A stretch of DNA of 64,000 nt from assembly GCF_005145005.1 (NCBI RefSeq), contig NZ_CP039712.1, forward strand, positions 1,023,001 to 1,087,000. Reading direction: 5' to 3'. The notes under the pieces were generated by a model that saw only the letters and a list, made by a program, of their open reading frames with translations, did not search any database and had not been told where the DNA came from. The DNA comes from Vagococcus zengguangii (GTDB taxonomy: Bacteria > Bacillota > Bacilli > Lactobacillales > Vagococcaceae). Positions 25,267 through 36,286 of the stretch are shown here, piece after piece (the first letter of the stretch is position 1; each line of letters starts with the position of its first letter). The translations under genes were made by a program, and so were the position numbers.

Positions 25267-26796
25267 ATGAATGTTATCATGACTTTAGTACCAGTAATTA
25301 TTATTTTAGCTTTAATTGCAATTGGATTGTTTTCGTGCTACCGAACAGTACCAAATAATGAGGTAATGTTGGTATATGGAGGACTTTTAGGTAACAAAAA
25401 TACGTTGACTTCTTCATCAGGATCAAAATTGAAAATGGTGAGTGGAGGAGGTTCATTTGTTATTCCTATTGTTCAATCTACGAAACGCATGAAATTAGAA
25501 AACATGAAGCTTGATGTGAGTGTCGAAGACGTTCCGACGAAAGCTGCAGTTCCAGTAAATGCCGAAGGAACGGTAGTGATTAAAATTGGGAATAGCCAAG
25601 AAGCGATTATGACACACGCCCAACAGTTTATGGATAAACATGTTGAAGAAAAAATTGAGCAATCACGTGAAGTTTTAGAAGGTCACTTACGTGCTATTTT
25701 GGGAACACTAACCGTTGAAGAAATCTATCAAGAACGTGATCAGTTTGCCAATCGTGTGCAGGAACAAGCAGAAACGGATTTAGCCAACATGGGATTAACC
25801 ATCGTTTCCTTTACTATTCGAGACATTAACGATGAAAATGGCTACTTTGAAGCAATCGCTCAACCTAGAATTGCAGCTGTAAAAAAAGATGCACAAATTG
25901 CGACAGCTATTGCGGAAAAAGAAACTCGTATCAAACGTGCTGAAGCGGAAAAAGAAGCAAAAGAACGTGAAATTTCAAATGCGACAATGATTGCAGAAGC
26001 GACAAAAGATAAAGAGTTGAAAATTGCTTCTTATATCGTAGAGCAAGATACGGCAAAAGCCAAAGCCGATAATGCTTATGCAATTGAAAAAGCAAAACTT
26101 GACATTGAACTGAAATCGCAACAAATGAACATTGAAATCCAAGAACGTAAGAAACAGATTGAATTAGAAGAACAAGAAATACTGCGTCGTGAAAAACAAT
26201 ACGATTCTGAAGTTAAGAAAAAAGCAGATGCTGATCGCTATCAAGTCGAACAGGCTTCTGAAGCTGAAAAATTTGCGCGTGTCAAAGAAGCGGAAGCACA
26301 AAAGGAATTAGTTGCATTAGAAGCTCAAGGGCAAGCAGAGAGCATTCGTGCAATTGGTGAAGCGGAAGCTTTAGCAAAAACTCAAGTGGGTCAAGCAGAA
26401 GCAAATGCTAAGGAAATGATGGCAGAAGCTTTACGTCAATACGGAGAAGCAGCGATTAAACTAGAATTGATTGATCGTTTACCTGAAATTGTGAAACATG
26501 CAAGTGAACCAATAGGAAACATCTCTGATATTCGTGTGATTGAAGGTGGAAGTGGTGAGGGCCAAGGTGCTTCTAAAATCGCAGGTCTTTCAGCTAAAAA
26601 TATTGCCGCAAGTTCTGAAATATTGGAACAAGTACTAGGAATTAATTTAGGAAACTTGATTCAAGATTTCGCTGGCACAAGAACGGGTGTTCAAGCCAAA
26701 CGAATTGCTGATGCGTTAAATAGTGACGAGAAAAAAGTAGAGAATGAGGAAACATCAGAAACTAATGATTCTGAGTCTAACAATGAAGAGAATTAA
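25267..26796 (+). CDS. floT: Flotillin-family protein (FloT/YuaG-like)
   Basis: A 509-residue membrane scaffold protein that oligomerises in ordered membrane regions. Seen: one N-terminal membrane helix (about residues 5-25), an SPFH/prohibitin-like domain (about 28-190) with VPNNEVMLVYGG, a long coiled coil of E/A/K heptads (about 200-400) rich in AEAEKEAKE units, and a flexible C-terminal acidic tail. AGGAGGA precedes the ATG. It is paired with the NfeD-like gene upstream and ends at a terminator. Length is close to YuaG (509). Confidence 0.93.
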   Translation: MNVIMTLVPVIIILALIAIGLFSCYRTVPNNEVMLVYGGLLGNKNTLTSSSGSKLKMVSGGGSFVIPIVQSTKRMKLENMKLDVSVEDVPTKAAVPVNAEGTVVIKIGNSQEAIMTHAQQFMDKHVEEKIEQSREVLEGHLRAILGTLTVEEIYQERDQFANRVQEQAETDLANMGLTIVSFTIRDINDENGYFEAIAQPRIAAVKKDAQIATAIAEKETRIKRAEAEKEAKEREISNATMIAEATKDKELKIASYIVEQDTAKAKADNAYAIEKAKLDIELKSQQMNIEIQERKKQIELEEQEILRREKQYDSEVKKKADADRYQVEQASEAEKFARVKEAEAQKELVALEAQGQAESIRAIGEAEALAKTQVGQAEANAKEMMAEALRQYGEAAIKLELIDRLPEIVKHASEPIGNISDIRVIEGGSGEGQGASKIAGLSAKNIAASSEILEQVLGINLGNLIQDFAGTRTGVQAKRIADALNSDEKKVENEETSETNDSESNNEEN

Positions 26797-26800
26797 AACT

Positions 26801-26830
26801 AAAAATAAGCCTATGTAGGCTTATTTTTTT
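26801..26830 (+). terminator. Intrinsic terminator after the flotillin gene
   Basis: AAAAATAAGCCTA pairs with TAGGCTTATTTTT around a TG loop, followed by further T. Confidence 0.92.
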
Positions 26831-26934
26831 CAATCTTGAGTTATATCTGTCATTTGATTTCCCCTTAAAAGATCACTCTCAATAAAACTATTATGCTATA
26901 ATTAATTAAAATAACTAGAATTAGAGGATAACTA

Positions 26935-27381
26935 ATGAATTTTAAAACAGAATTATTGGGTATATTAAACGATGACTTATTGATGACAATTGCTGAAGAT
27001 ATGGTGGGACGTTTTAATATTCAAGAATCAGCAGATAAACGATTTGATAAATTATCACGGTTTGTCAATAGCATTCAATCAGTTTCCGACAAGGTAAACA
27101 ATCATTACGTGGTAAAAATTATGCAAGACTTTGATGATGAAGAAGACGAGGATGAAGAGGGATACTGGCGTCCGTTTTTGTACCATGTGAATGAGGATAA
27201 ACTATATCCAATAGATTTAATCCCTTTTACAGATTTATTTACCTATCAAATTGACGGGTTAACAGATGATTTAGATTTATTATCAGAGGTTTTATTTGAA
27301 TTGACTTTTGATGGTTTTACAATCGAAGAACAGCAAATAAGCATTATGGCATTTGAGGATTCTTTAGCCTCGCTAGAATAA
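26935..27381 (+). CDS. Acidic protein of unknown function, 148 aa
   Basis: A soluble, strongly acidic protein with a run of Asp/Glu at about residues 64-73 (DDEEDEDEEG), flanked by helical segments. No signal peptide or known catalytic motif. It resembles small uncharacterised lactic acid bacterial proteins (a DUF6557-like assignment is possible but I cannot confirm it). The ATG has an AGAGGA site nine bases upstream. Own transcription unit, with terminators before and after. Confidence 0.7.
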   Translation: MNFKTELLGILNDDLLMTIAEDMVGRFNIQESADKRFDKLSRFVNSIQSVSDKVNNHYVVKIMQDFDDEEDEDEEGYWRPFLYHVNEDKLYPIDLIPFTDLFTYQIDGLTDDLDLLSEVLFELTFDGFTIEEQQISIMAFEDSLASLE

Positions 27382-27387
27382 AAGTCA

Positions 27388-27419
27388 AACGAGAGTGGCA
27401 ATTGCTTCTCTCGTTTTAT
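27388..27419 (+). terminator. Intrinsic terminator
   Basis: AAACGAGAG pairs with CTCTCGTTT over a loop of about 12 bases, followed by TATAA; only a short T-run. Confidence 0.72.
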
Positions 27420-27483
27420 AAGAAGATATTTGTTTATTAATGGCTCTTATAATATTGCCTTAATGATAGCTAGGAGGGATAAA

Positions 27484-28032
27484 ATGGTACGTCCAAAATC
27501 AAAGGAATCGTTATGGCAACAAGCAGAAGAAAATTTTGACAAACTATAAAATACTATCAATCAAATGACGTTAGAACAGCAATTAGAACCATTTGTATTC
27601 ACAGAAGAATTTTTAATGACTAAAAAAGAGGCTCACTGGCGTCGTGATGAAAATCTACGAGATGTTTTGATTCATTTGTATGAATGGCATCAACTTTTTC
27701 TAAATTGGGAGAGTGCTAATGGTCAAGATCAATCGGTTCCGTTTTTACCTGAACCTTATAATTGGAAGAATTATTCACAAATGAATGTTGAATTTGTTGC
27801 TAAGCATCAAGTGACTTCCTTATCTGAAGCGAACGAATTGTTAGCAACAAGTCACCAACAGATGATGGCTATCATTAAGGGTTACTCAAATGAACAATTG
27901 TTTGAGAAACAACAGTTTAGTTGGACGGGTAGTACAACATTAGGCAGTTATTCGATCTCTGCTACATCCAGTCATTATGATTGGGCAAATAAAAAACTTA
28001 AGCAACAACTCAAGTTATTAAAGGGGAAATAA
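27484..28032 (+). pseudogene. ClbS/DfsB-family four-helix protein with in-frame TAA
   Basis: The expected start is ATG 27484 with AGGAGGG six bases upstream (MVRPKSKESLWQQAEENFDKL). Codon 22 is TAA (27547-27549), after which the same frame runs to 28032 (NTINQMTLEQQLEPF...). The N-terminal M-x-RPK-K-E-L pattern and the later WHxLFLNWE and ATSSHYDWANKK motifs fit the ClbS/DfsB family, small DinB-like four-helix proteins; the namesake ClbS protects against colibactin. A single base change to or from TAA would explain the break. Translation could restart at ATG 27565, losing the first helix. Either a young pseudogene or a base error. Confidence 0.78.
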
Positions 28033-28051
28033 GGGCCTTTTTTAATAGAGA

Positions 28052-28080
28052 TTGACATTAGTGAAAGCGTTTGATATATT
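28052..28080 (+). promoter_or_regulatory. Promoter with cre-like (CcpA) site in the spacer
   Basis: TTGACA 28052-28057, 17-base spacer, TATATT 28075-28080: a good sigma-A promoter. The spacer and first -10 base carry TGAAAGCGTTTGAT (28062-28075). The first 11 bases fit the catabolite response element consensus; the last three do not. Binding of CcpA there would block the polymerase, giving glucose repression of the glucosidase gene. Confidence 0.7.
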
Positions 28081-28112
28081 TTATATATAACATAATATTT
28101 ATGAATGCCGAT

Positions 28113-28147
28113 GGATAGTGATTGTTTATAAATGACAAGCTAGACCT
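28113..28147 (+). promoter_or_regulatory. RAT-like antiterminator site (BglG/LicT type)
   Basis: GGATAGTGATTG followed after a gap by GACAAG and ACCT recalls the ribonucleic antiterminator pattern GGATTGTTACTG...GGCAAAACCT. Its ACCT overlaps the 5' arm of the terminator at 28142, which is the arrangement the LicT/BglG mechanism needs. The match is imperfect and no antiterminator gene is present in this window. Confidence 0.45.
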
Positions 28148-28207
28148 GATGACGAGATGTAAGACCGCTTTTTTGCTGTGTCTAATCTTGTCATTAGGTC
28201 TTTTTCT
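28142..28207 (+). terminator. Leader terminator in front of the 6-phospho-beta-glucosidase gene
   Basis: AGACCTGATGAC (28142-28153) pairs over 12 positions (one G-U) with GTCATTAGGTCT (28190-28201) and is followed by TTTTTCTTTTT. It lies between the promoter and the gene, so it must be read through for expression. Confidence 0.82.
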
Positions 28208-28248
28208 TTTTATCGGAACCATCATAAAAAATATAAGAAAGTGAGTGA

Positions 28249-29685
<1,437 letters not shown>

Positions 29686-29700
29686 TTAAGTTTGTATATA

Positions 29701-29731
29701 GCTACGTAGGCTTGTTCTACGTAGCTTTTTT
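29701..29731 (+). terminator. Intrinsic terminator
   Basis: GCTACGTAG pairs perfectly with CTACGTAGC over a 7-base loop, followed by six T. Confidence 0.92.
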
Positions 29732-29848
29732 GATTTGTTTTAGCTAATCTATCAATAAAACTCGATTTTTACGTAAGATATTAGAGATATTGTTCATGAA
29801 TTGACGAAAAATGAGGTATAATAGCATAGAATGAAAGGAGGAGCGTCG

Positions 29849-32647
29849 ATGAAACACGACTCCGTTTATGCTGTTGTCGATTTAGAAACAACCGGCACGA
29901 ATTCAAAAGAGGATAAAATAATTCAAATTGGCTGTGTCTTTGTCCAAAATGGTCAAATAATTGATATTTATCGTCAAGATATTAATCCTCGTATTAAATT
30001 AACCAAGCAAATAGAATCTTTAACAAGATTAACCAATCAGCAGCTCGCAAGTGCGCCTTATTTTGAGGATATTGCAGCTGAATTAATGCAAAAACTAACG
30101 AACTGTGTGTTTGTTGCCCATAATATTTACTTTGACTATCAATTTTTAAGTCAGGCGTTCGTTCAAGCTGGATTTGAACCGCTAACGATGCCGGGAATTG
30201 ATACGGTTGAATTGGCACAAATTTTCTTGCCTACTTTACCAAGTTATCGGTTAACCGATATTGCCGACTTTTTAGAGTATGAACACGATCGTCCGCATCA
30301 GGCGGATAGCGATGCACTTGTGACTAGCGAATTGCTGATTTATATTGATCAAAAAATTAAACAATTACCAATTTGTACCTTAGAACAAATTGTCACATTA
30401 AGTCGTGTCTTAGGAAAAGAAACCTCAGACTACTTAGCCATGCAATTAACACAACTTAAACAAAACTACCCGCCATTAGCTCCAGGGCTTAAAGTTGTTA
30501 ATGGTCTAGCTTTACGGCAAAAGCCTGATATGAGTGATTTATACCCACATAAAGTTTTAACAGACTTTCCCGTAGGTGTAGAAGCGAAAACAGAAGCTTA
30601 TGGTGAGTTACTAGAGGTACGTGAAAGTCAATCACGTATGATTGATGATGTGTACCAATTTTTTACCAATAAAACACGAGAAAATGTTGAAAAAAACTTT
30701 GCCATTGAAGCACCAACGGGAAGTGGAAAATCATTTGGCTATTTGTACCCGATGAGTTTCCTAGCAACGTGCGACAATCCGGTTGTGTTGAGTACGACCT
30801 CAATTTTGCTTGAACAGCAATTAATTAATGAAGCAATTCCGCTTGTCAATCGAGTCAATCAGAATAGTCTTGTCGGTACAATGATTAAAAGTTCTCGCTA
30901 CTTTATCGATCTTAATAAATTTAATGTTACCTTACAACAAGCCCCACGACAAAAACAATTTGCCATCCATCAGATGAGCGTTTTAGTATGGCTACTTGAT
31001 ACAGAAACGGGTGATTTAACGGAGCTTAACTTAGCTAATTTAGAACATCCATTCTTCAGACAAGTGAAACACTTTGGTGAACGATTTATTCCGACAGGTT
31101 CACCTTTTTATGAAGAAGATTTTTGGCGTTATTTAAAAAATCGTGTGAACCATTCGAATGTGCTGATTGTCAATCATGCCTTTTTAATAAAAGAGAATTT
31201 TCGTGAGTTTCCTTGGTTACCGGCAAGTGATTATTTAATTATCGATGAAGCCCATCATTTACCTGAAATTGCCGAAAAAATGGGACGTGAACAATTAGAT
31301 TTTTCGAAAATTAAGTTTATTTTCCATAAATTGACGCATTTTGAAGAAGTAATGGCTAATTGGACGCGCATTCAGGGGGATAAAGATTGGCCAATTAATG
31401 TCCAACTATTAAATCAAATTGTGACAGAGTCTCATCAAGTGTTAGAAAATCTAGAGGCTGATATCGTTGAAACAACTGTATTAGATGGGAAATATAAGTT
31501 AAATGAGGAGCTATTGATAAGTCAAGAACAGTTAGAAAATTTACCGATATATGTAGTTCAAGACATTTATCGTTTGATTCGGTTATTAGCTGATTTAAAT
31601 GCGTTGATTAACCAATGTCGGGACTTCTGTTTCCAACATTGGGAAAAATGGTTGCCAAGTGAGCAATTAAGTATTCAAGCTTGGCTAGACTATCAAGATG
31701 AGCTTCAAACCATTTTAGCGTTTGTGACCGATTATATCCAAAATGATAATAAACAATTAATTAAATGGTTATTTATCGATGATGATAAGTATCAAATTCG
31801 TTTATTTAAATCGGATGTCGGCGCATCACTCGTGGAGGATACTACCTGGTACGAACGTTATCAGAAAATTCTATACACAGGTGGTACCTTATCGACAGGT
31901 GATCAGGATAATTTTTTAGCAAAAAATTTAGGGATTGAGTCGATTCCAATGGTGAAATTCAAAGGGACATTTGATTACGAGCAACAGGCACGACTATATT
32001 TGCCAACTGAAAGTGCGCAGTTTACTAATTTATCAAGTCCTTATTACGAATCATATGTCGCACAGAGTATTCTTGAATTAGCAAAAAATAATTCGGTCAA
32101 TATACTTGTGTTATTCACGTCATTAGACATGCTAAAAAATGTTTATTATAAAATTCAATCATCGTTAATTGATGATAGTATTGAAACATTAGCGCAAGGA
32201 ATCACGGGTTCAAGGGAACGCATTCTGAAACGCTTCACCAAACAAGGTGGACAAAAAGTTTTACTTGGGGCTGATTCTTATTGGGAAGGGGTCGACTTAC
32301 CTGGAGACGCTCTTGAATTAATCGTAGTTGTTCGCCTACCATTTGAATCACCTGATCGTCCGTATATCAAAGAAAAATTACGTCTCTATCAAGAACGTGG
32401 GTTAGATGGTTTTCAGCATTACTCATTACCCAAAGCGATATTACGTTTGCGCCAAGGGATTGGTCGTCTTATTCGTAGTAATGATGATCATGGGGCTATT
32501 GTAATACTTGACCCAAGAATTGAGACTGCACGTTATGCCAAAAAAATTAAACAGTCACTGCCCGATGGCTTGACGTTAGCTGTTAAGCCCCTGGATAATA
32601 TTATCAGCGAATTAACAGATTTTATCGGTAAAAGAAACAACAGGTAA
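29849..32647 (+). CDS. dinG: DinG-family helicase with N-terminal 3'-5' exonuclease domain
   Basis: A 932-residue DNA repair protein. Seen: a DEDDh exonuclease domain (about 1-170) with AVVDLETTGT, HNIYFDYQFL and the HQADSDA box; then an XPD-like superfamily 2 helicase with Walker A APTGSGKSFGYLYP (about 288-301), DEAHH, and C-terminal motifs GADSYWEGVDLPGD and LRQGIGRLIRS. No iron-sulfur cysteine cluster is obvious, as in other Firmicutes DinG, which in Staphylococcus acts as a nuclease. The frame is open from ATG 29831, but that lies in the binding site AAAGGAGGA; ATG 29849 is the start. It heads the conserved order dinG-tseB-aspB-asnS. Confidence 0.95.
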   Translation: MKHDSVYAVVDLETTGTNSKEDKIIQIGCVFVQNGQIIDIYRQDINPRIKLTKQIESLTRLTNQQLASAPYFEDIAAELMQKLTNCVFVAHNIYFDYQFLSQAFVQAGFEPLTMPGIDTVELAQIFLPTLPSYRLTDIADFLEYEHDRPHQADSDALVTSELLIYIDQKIKQLPICTLEQIVTLSRVLGKETSDYLAMQLTQLKQNYPPLAPGLKVVNGLALRQKPDMSDLYPHKVLTDFPVGVEAKTEAYGELLEVRESQSRMIDDVYQFFTNKTRENVEKNFAIEAPTGSGKSFGYLYPMSFLATCDNPVVLSTTSILLEQQLINEAIPLVNRVNQNSLVGTMIKSSRYFIDLNKFNVTLQQAPRQKQFAIHQMSVLVWLLDTETGDLTELNLANLEHPFFRQVKHFGERFIPTGSPFYEEDFWRYLKNRVNHSNVLIVNHAFLIKENFREFPWLPASDYLIIDEAHHLPEIAEKMGREQLDFSKIKFIFHKLTHFEEVMANWTRIQGDKDWPINVQLLNQIVTESHQVLENLEADIVETTVLDGKYKLNEELLISQEQLENLPIYVVQDIYRLIRLLADLNALINQCRDFCFQHWEKWLPSEQLSIQAWLDYQDELQTILAFVTDYIQNDNKQLIKWLFIDDDKYQIRLFKSDVGASLVEDTTWYERYQKILYTGGTLSTGDQDNFLAKNLGIESIPMVKFKGTFDYEQQARLYLPTESAQFTNLSSPYYESYVAQSILELAKNNSVNILVLFTSLDMLKNVYYKIQSSLIDDSIETLAQGITGSRERILKRFTKQGGQKVLLGADSYWEGVDLPGDALELIVVVRLPFESPDRPYIKEKLRLYQERGLDGFQHYSLPKAILRLRQGIGRLIRSNDDHGAIVILDPRIETARYAKKIKQSLPDGLTLAVKPLDNIISELTDFIGKRNNR

Positions 32648-32662
32648 TAATGGAGGAACAAT

Positions 32663-33139
32663 ATGTATAAAAAAATAATGATCGCATTAATTGCGTTATT
32701 AGTGATAATTATTTCAGGCAGTGTCTTGATTTTTGTAAAATCAGTTCAACCTCACCAACAAGCAGAAAAACAAGCGCTGGCGTTTGCCAAAAAATATATC
32801 GATCTTGAAACAGTCGATGAATTCTATTGGTTTAATCGTAAGGAAACAAATTTTTCATTAGTAGGGACGACTGAAAAAGGTAGTGAAATCGTCGCGTTTA
32901 TTCCCGAAAGTGGTGATAAAATTAAAGTCATGAAACAAAAAGAAGGCATTAATTATGACCAAGTGATTAGTTTGATTGAAAAAGACTACCAACCTAATAA
33001 AATATTACGAGTAAATTTAGGGATGATTGATGACATTCCGCAGTGGGAAGTCGTTGTTCAAAATGAAGATGAGACGTTAACCTATTATTTAATAGGATTC
33101 GAATCAGGTAAAATAATCTCAGTTATTGAAAATGTATAA
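32663..33139 (+). CDS. tseB: TseB/YpmB-like cell-wall protein
   Basis: A 158-residue exported, membrane-anchored protein with one N-terminal helix (about residues 4-27) and two PepSY/cystatin-like domains of DUF5590 type (about 40-158). In Bacillus subtilis the homologue YpmB (TseB) works with PBP2A in cell-wall elongation. GGAGG lies eight bases upstream of the ATG. It is tightly placed between dinG and aspB as in B. subtilis, which supports the assignment. Confidence 0.87.
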   Translation: MYKKIMIALIALLVIIISGSVLIFVKSVQPHQQAEKQALAFAKKYIDLETVDEFYWFNRKETNFSLVGTTEKGSEIVAFIPESGDKIKVMKQKEGINYDQVISLIEKDYQPNKILRVNLGMIDDIPQWEVVVQNEDETLTYYLIGFESGKIISVIENV

Positions 33140-33156
33140 AATAGGAGGAATGCAAG

Positions 33157-34344
33157 ATGGAATTATCTAAACGTGCTAAACAATTATCACCGTCTGCTAC
33201 CTTAGCAACGGCTCAAAAAGCGCAAGACTTGAAGAAAACAGGGGTTGATGTGATTAGTTTGTCATTAGGACAACCAGATTTTGTAACGCCGATAAATGTT
33301 CAACAAGCAGCCATCTTATCAATTGAAAATGGAGAAGCAAGTTTTTATGCGCCATCTAACGGAATTTATCCATTGCGTCAAGCAATTATTGATCGAATTG
33401 AAACAGATTATGGCAAGCGATATGAACTAGATGAAGTAGTGGTGACGGACGGTGCCAAGTTTGCACTATACGCATTATTCCAAGCGGTATTAAATTCTGA
33501 AGACGAAGTGATAATTCCAGTTCCTTACTGGGTAAGTTACGCAGAACAAGTTAAATTAGCTCAAGGTGTGCCCGTCTTTGTTGAAACGAAAGAAAGCAAC
33601 CAATTTAAAGCAACGGTCCAAGATTTGGAAGCTGCTAGGACGGACAAAACCAAATTAGTGATCATTAATTCTCCATCAAATCCAACAGGTATGCTTTATT
33701 CTAAAGAGGAACTAGAAGCAATCGGGAATTGGGCAGTTAAACACGATATTTATATTGTTGCGGATGAAATATACGGTAAGTTAATATACAACGGTTATGA
33801 ATTTACTTCAATGATTGAATTATCTGATGCGATTAGAAAACAAACGTTCATCATCAATGGCGTATCAAAAAGCTATGCGATGACCGGTTGGAGAATCGGC
33901 TATGTTCTTGGAGACAAAGAAGTGGTTAAAGCGATTAACACTATAAACAGTCAATCAATTAGTAATTGTGCAGCGGTCAGTCAATACGCAGCGGTTGAAG
34001 CCTTGAGTGGACCGCAAAATTCAGTTGAAGAGATGCGTCAATCATTTGAAGAACGTTTGAATACAATTTATCCGCTAGTTGCAGCCTTGCCAGGTGTAAC
34101 TATTGAAAAGCCTAAGAGCGCGTTTTACCTATACCCGAATATTCGTGAGACGCTAAATTTATGTGGGTATGAGAATGTCACAGATTTTGTGAATGATTTA
34201 TTAGAAGAAGCCCATGTCGCGGTAGTAAGTGGCGAAGGATTTGGCACACACGATCACATCCGCATAAGCTATGCAACGGATATTGACACGTTAAAAAAAG
34301 GTGTTGAAAGAATTGCATCTTTTATTGAAAAAAAGCAAAAATAA
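33157..34344 (+). CDS. aspB: Pyridoxal-phosphate aminotransferase, aspartate type (AspB)
   Basis: A 395-residue fold type I aminotransferase, converting aspartate and 2-oxoglutarate to oxaloacetate and glutamate. Seen: SLGQPDFVTP near the N-terminus, the NSPSNPTGMLYSKEEL motif (about residues 169-184), the cofactor lysine in GVSKSYAMTGWRIGY (about 237-251), and the closing arginine motif HIRISYATD. Length is normal. AGGAGG precedes the ATG. It supplies aspartate next to asnS, a conserved pairing in Firmicutes. Confidence 0.93.
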   Translation: MELSKRAKQLSPSATLATAQKAQDLKKTGVDVISLSLGQPDFVTPINVQQAAILSIENGEASFYAPSNGIYPLRQAIIDRIETDYGKRYELDEVVVTDGAKFALYALFQAVLNSEDEVIIPVPYWVSYAEQVKLAQGVPVFVETKESNQFKATVQDLEAARTDKTKLVIINSPSNPTGMLYSKEELEAIGNWAVKHDIYIVADEIYGKLIYNGYEFTSMIELSDAIRKQTFIINGVSKSYAMTGWRIGYVLGDKEVVKAINTINSQSISNCAAVSQYAAVEALSGPQNSVEEMRQSFEERLNTIYPLVAALPGVTIEKPKSAFYLYPNIRETLNLCGYENVTDFVNDLLEEAHVAVVSGEGFGTHDHIRISYATDIDTLKKGVERIASFIEKKQK

Positions 34345-34394
34345 CGATATAGTAGTAGTAATGCTAATGAAACAGTGAAGGGGAGACTTATTAG

Positions 34395-35693
34395 ATGGAA
34401 AGAATTCGTATTATTGATTCTAAAGACCACGTTGGCGAAATTGTACAAATTGGTGGTTGGATTGCGAATAAACGTTCAAGCGGTAAAATCGCTTTTCTAC
34501 AATTACGTGACGGATCAGCCTTTTTCCAAGGGGTTGTCGTTAAAAATGAAGTACCTGAAGAGGTATTTGAAACAGCTAAAGGGTTAAGCCAAGAAACATC
34601 AGTTATCGTAACAGGTGAAATTCGTGAAGATTCACGTTCTAAGTTTGGTTACGAAATTGGTATTCAAAATATTGAAGTGGTAGGGGAAAGTAATGAGTAC
34701 CCAATCACACCGAAAGAGCACGGGACAGACTTCTTAATGGACAACCGTCATTTATGGTTACGTTCAAGTCGTCAACATGCTATTATGCAAATTCGTAACG
34801 AAATTATTCGTGCGACATACGAATTTTACAATAGCCGTGGATTTACCAAAATTGATCCACCAATCTTAACAAGTAGTGCACCAGAAGGAACAACTGAATT
34901 ATTCTCGACTGATTACTTCGGTCAAGATGCTTACCTTTCACAAACAGGTCAATTGTATGCTGAAGCAGCTGCAATGGCGTTTGGTAAAGTATTCTCATTC
35001 GGTCCAACTTTCCGTGCTGAAAAATCTAAAACACGTCGTCATTTGACAGAGTTCTGGATGATTGAACCTGAAATGGCGTTCGTCAAACATGAAGAAAGCT
35101 TACAAATTCAAGAGCAATATGTTGCCTTTTTAGTTCAATCAGTTTTAGATAACTGTGATTACGCTTTAGACGTTTTAGGTCGTGATAAAGACTTATTGAA
35201 AACTTATACAGAGTTACCATTCCCACGTATTTCATACGATGAGGCAATTGAATTATTAAATGCTAATGGCTTTGACGATATTAAATGGGGCGATGATTTT
35301 GGTTCGCCACATGAAACTTATATCGCGAACCATTTCAGTAAACCAGTTTTCATTACTAACTATCCTAAAGGAATTAAACCATTCTATATGCCTTCACCAG
35401 AAGACCGTGATGATGTTGTAATCTGTGCGGACTTAATTGCACCAGAAGGCTACGGTGAAATTATCGGTGGTAGTGAACGTGCAATTGGATACGAAAACAT
35501 GAAACAACGTATTGAAGACAACAACCTAAGTTTAGACGACTATGGTTGGTACTTAGATCTAAATAAATACGGTCCAGTTCCTCACTCAGGATTTGGTCTA
35601 GGTTTAGAACGTGCCGTGACTTGGATTTCAGGGATTGAACATATTCGTGAAGCAAGTCCATTCCCACGTCTATTACACCGTATTTACCCATAG
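34395..35693 (+). CDS. asnS: Asparaginyl-tRNA synthetase
   Basis: A 432-residue class II synthetase charging tRNA-Asn. Seen: the N-terminal OB-fold anticodon-binding domain (about 1-110, [24 protein letters not shown]), class II motif 2 in [25 protein letters not shown] (about 210-234), and motif 3 [15 protein letters not shown] near the C-terminus. Length is typical (about 430). AGGGGAGA precedes the ATG. It is the last gene of the dinG operon, closed by a terminator at 35711. Confidence 0.96.
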   Translation: MERIRIIDSKDHVGEIVQIGGWIANKRSSGKIAFLQLRDGSAFFQGVVVKNEVPEEVFETAKGLSQETSVIVTGEIREDSRSKFGYEIGIQNIEVVGESNEYPITPKEHGTDFLMDNRHLWLRSSRQHAIMQIRNEIIRATYEFYNSRGFTKIDPPILTSSAPEGTTELFSTDYFGQDAYLSQTGQLYAEAAAMAFGKVFSFGPTFRAEKSKTRRHLTEFWMIEPEMAFVKHEESLQIQEQYVAFLVQSVLDNCDYALDVLGRDKDLLKTYTELPFPRISYDEAIELLNANGFDDIKWGDDFGSPHETYIANHFSKPVFITNYPKGIKPFYMPSPEDRDDVVICADLIAPEGYGEIIGGSERAIGYENMKQRIEDNNLSLDDYGWYLDLNKYGPVPHSGFGLGLERAVTWISGIEHIREASPFPRLLHRIYP

Positions 35694-35710
35694 TAATAAA
35701 CAATATAACG

Positions 35711-35735
35711 AAGAGTCCAATTTGGGCTCTTTTTT
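35711..35735 (+). terminator. Intrinsic terminator after asnS
   Basis: AAGAGTCC pairs with GGGCTCTT (one G-U) over a short loop and continues into six T. Confidence 0.85.
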
Positions 35736-35829
35736 GTTTTTTTGATTATTTAATTACTAGTTTATTCAATGAAATTAAGGTCTTTAAGGTGGTTGTCTGT
35801 TATTTATTCTTCCTCCTTGTAGATTATAA

Positions 35830-35865
35830 TTGACAGTATCAAGTGTATTAGTTAATATAGTACAC
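35830..35865 (+). promoter_or_regulatory. GntR (YtrA-type) promoter and operator
   Basis: TTGACA at 35830-35835, 17-base spacer, TAATAT at 35853-35858. The inverted repeat GTGTATTA-N7-TAGTACAC (35843-35865, one mismatch) covers the spacer and -10. This layout, just before a YtrA-type GntR gene, is expected for self-repression. Confidence 0.72.
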
Positions 35866-35896
35866 ATAGAACAGTTGGTTGAAAGGAGGAAGAAAC

Positions 35897-36286
35897 GTGC
35901 AATTAGATAAGATGAGCCGAAAACCTTTGTATGAACAAGTCGTTTATGGCATAAAACAAGATATCTTATTAGGGATTATAGAGGCAGATGAAAAGTTACC
36001 GTCTGTTAGAGAACTGGCAAGTCAATTATTAATTAATCCTAATACCATTAGTAAGGCGTATAAACAACTAGAAGCTGAAGGGGTTATTATGACAATCCGT
36101 GGTAAAGGGACATTTGTTGCGAGACAAGAAACGGCGCAACGAGATGAACGTAAAGTTGAAAGTATTAAGGCTAAAATGAAAGAAGTCGTTATTGAAGCGA
36201 TTTATCAAAATGTTGAAGAAACCGAATTAATCTCTTGGATAAAGGACATTGTGAGTGAGAATGGAGGAATGAGAAATGAAGGTTGA
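35897..36286 (+). CDS. GntR-family regulator, YtrA subfamily
   Basis: A 129-residue repressor. Seen: a winged-helix GntR domain (about 5-75) with PLYEQVVYGIKQDIL, KLPSVRELASQLLINPNTISKAYKQLE and the wing VIMTIRGKGTFVA; and only a short helical C-terminal dimerisation tail, which defines the YtrA type. The frame is open from TTG 35879, but GTG 35897 follows AAAGGAGGA at good spacing. It overlaps the ABC gene by 11 bases, and these regulators normally control the adjacent ABC transporter in response to wall-active compounds. Confidence 0.92.
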   Translation: MQLDKMSRKPLYEQVVYGIKQDILLGIIEADEKLPSVRELASQLLINPNTISKAYKQLEAEGVIMTIRGKGTFVARQETAQRDERKVESIKAKMKEVVIEAIYQNVEETELISWIKDIVSENGGMRNEG

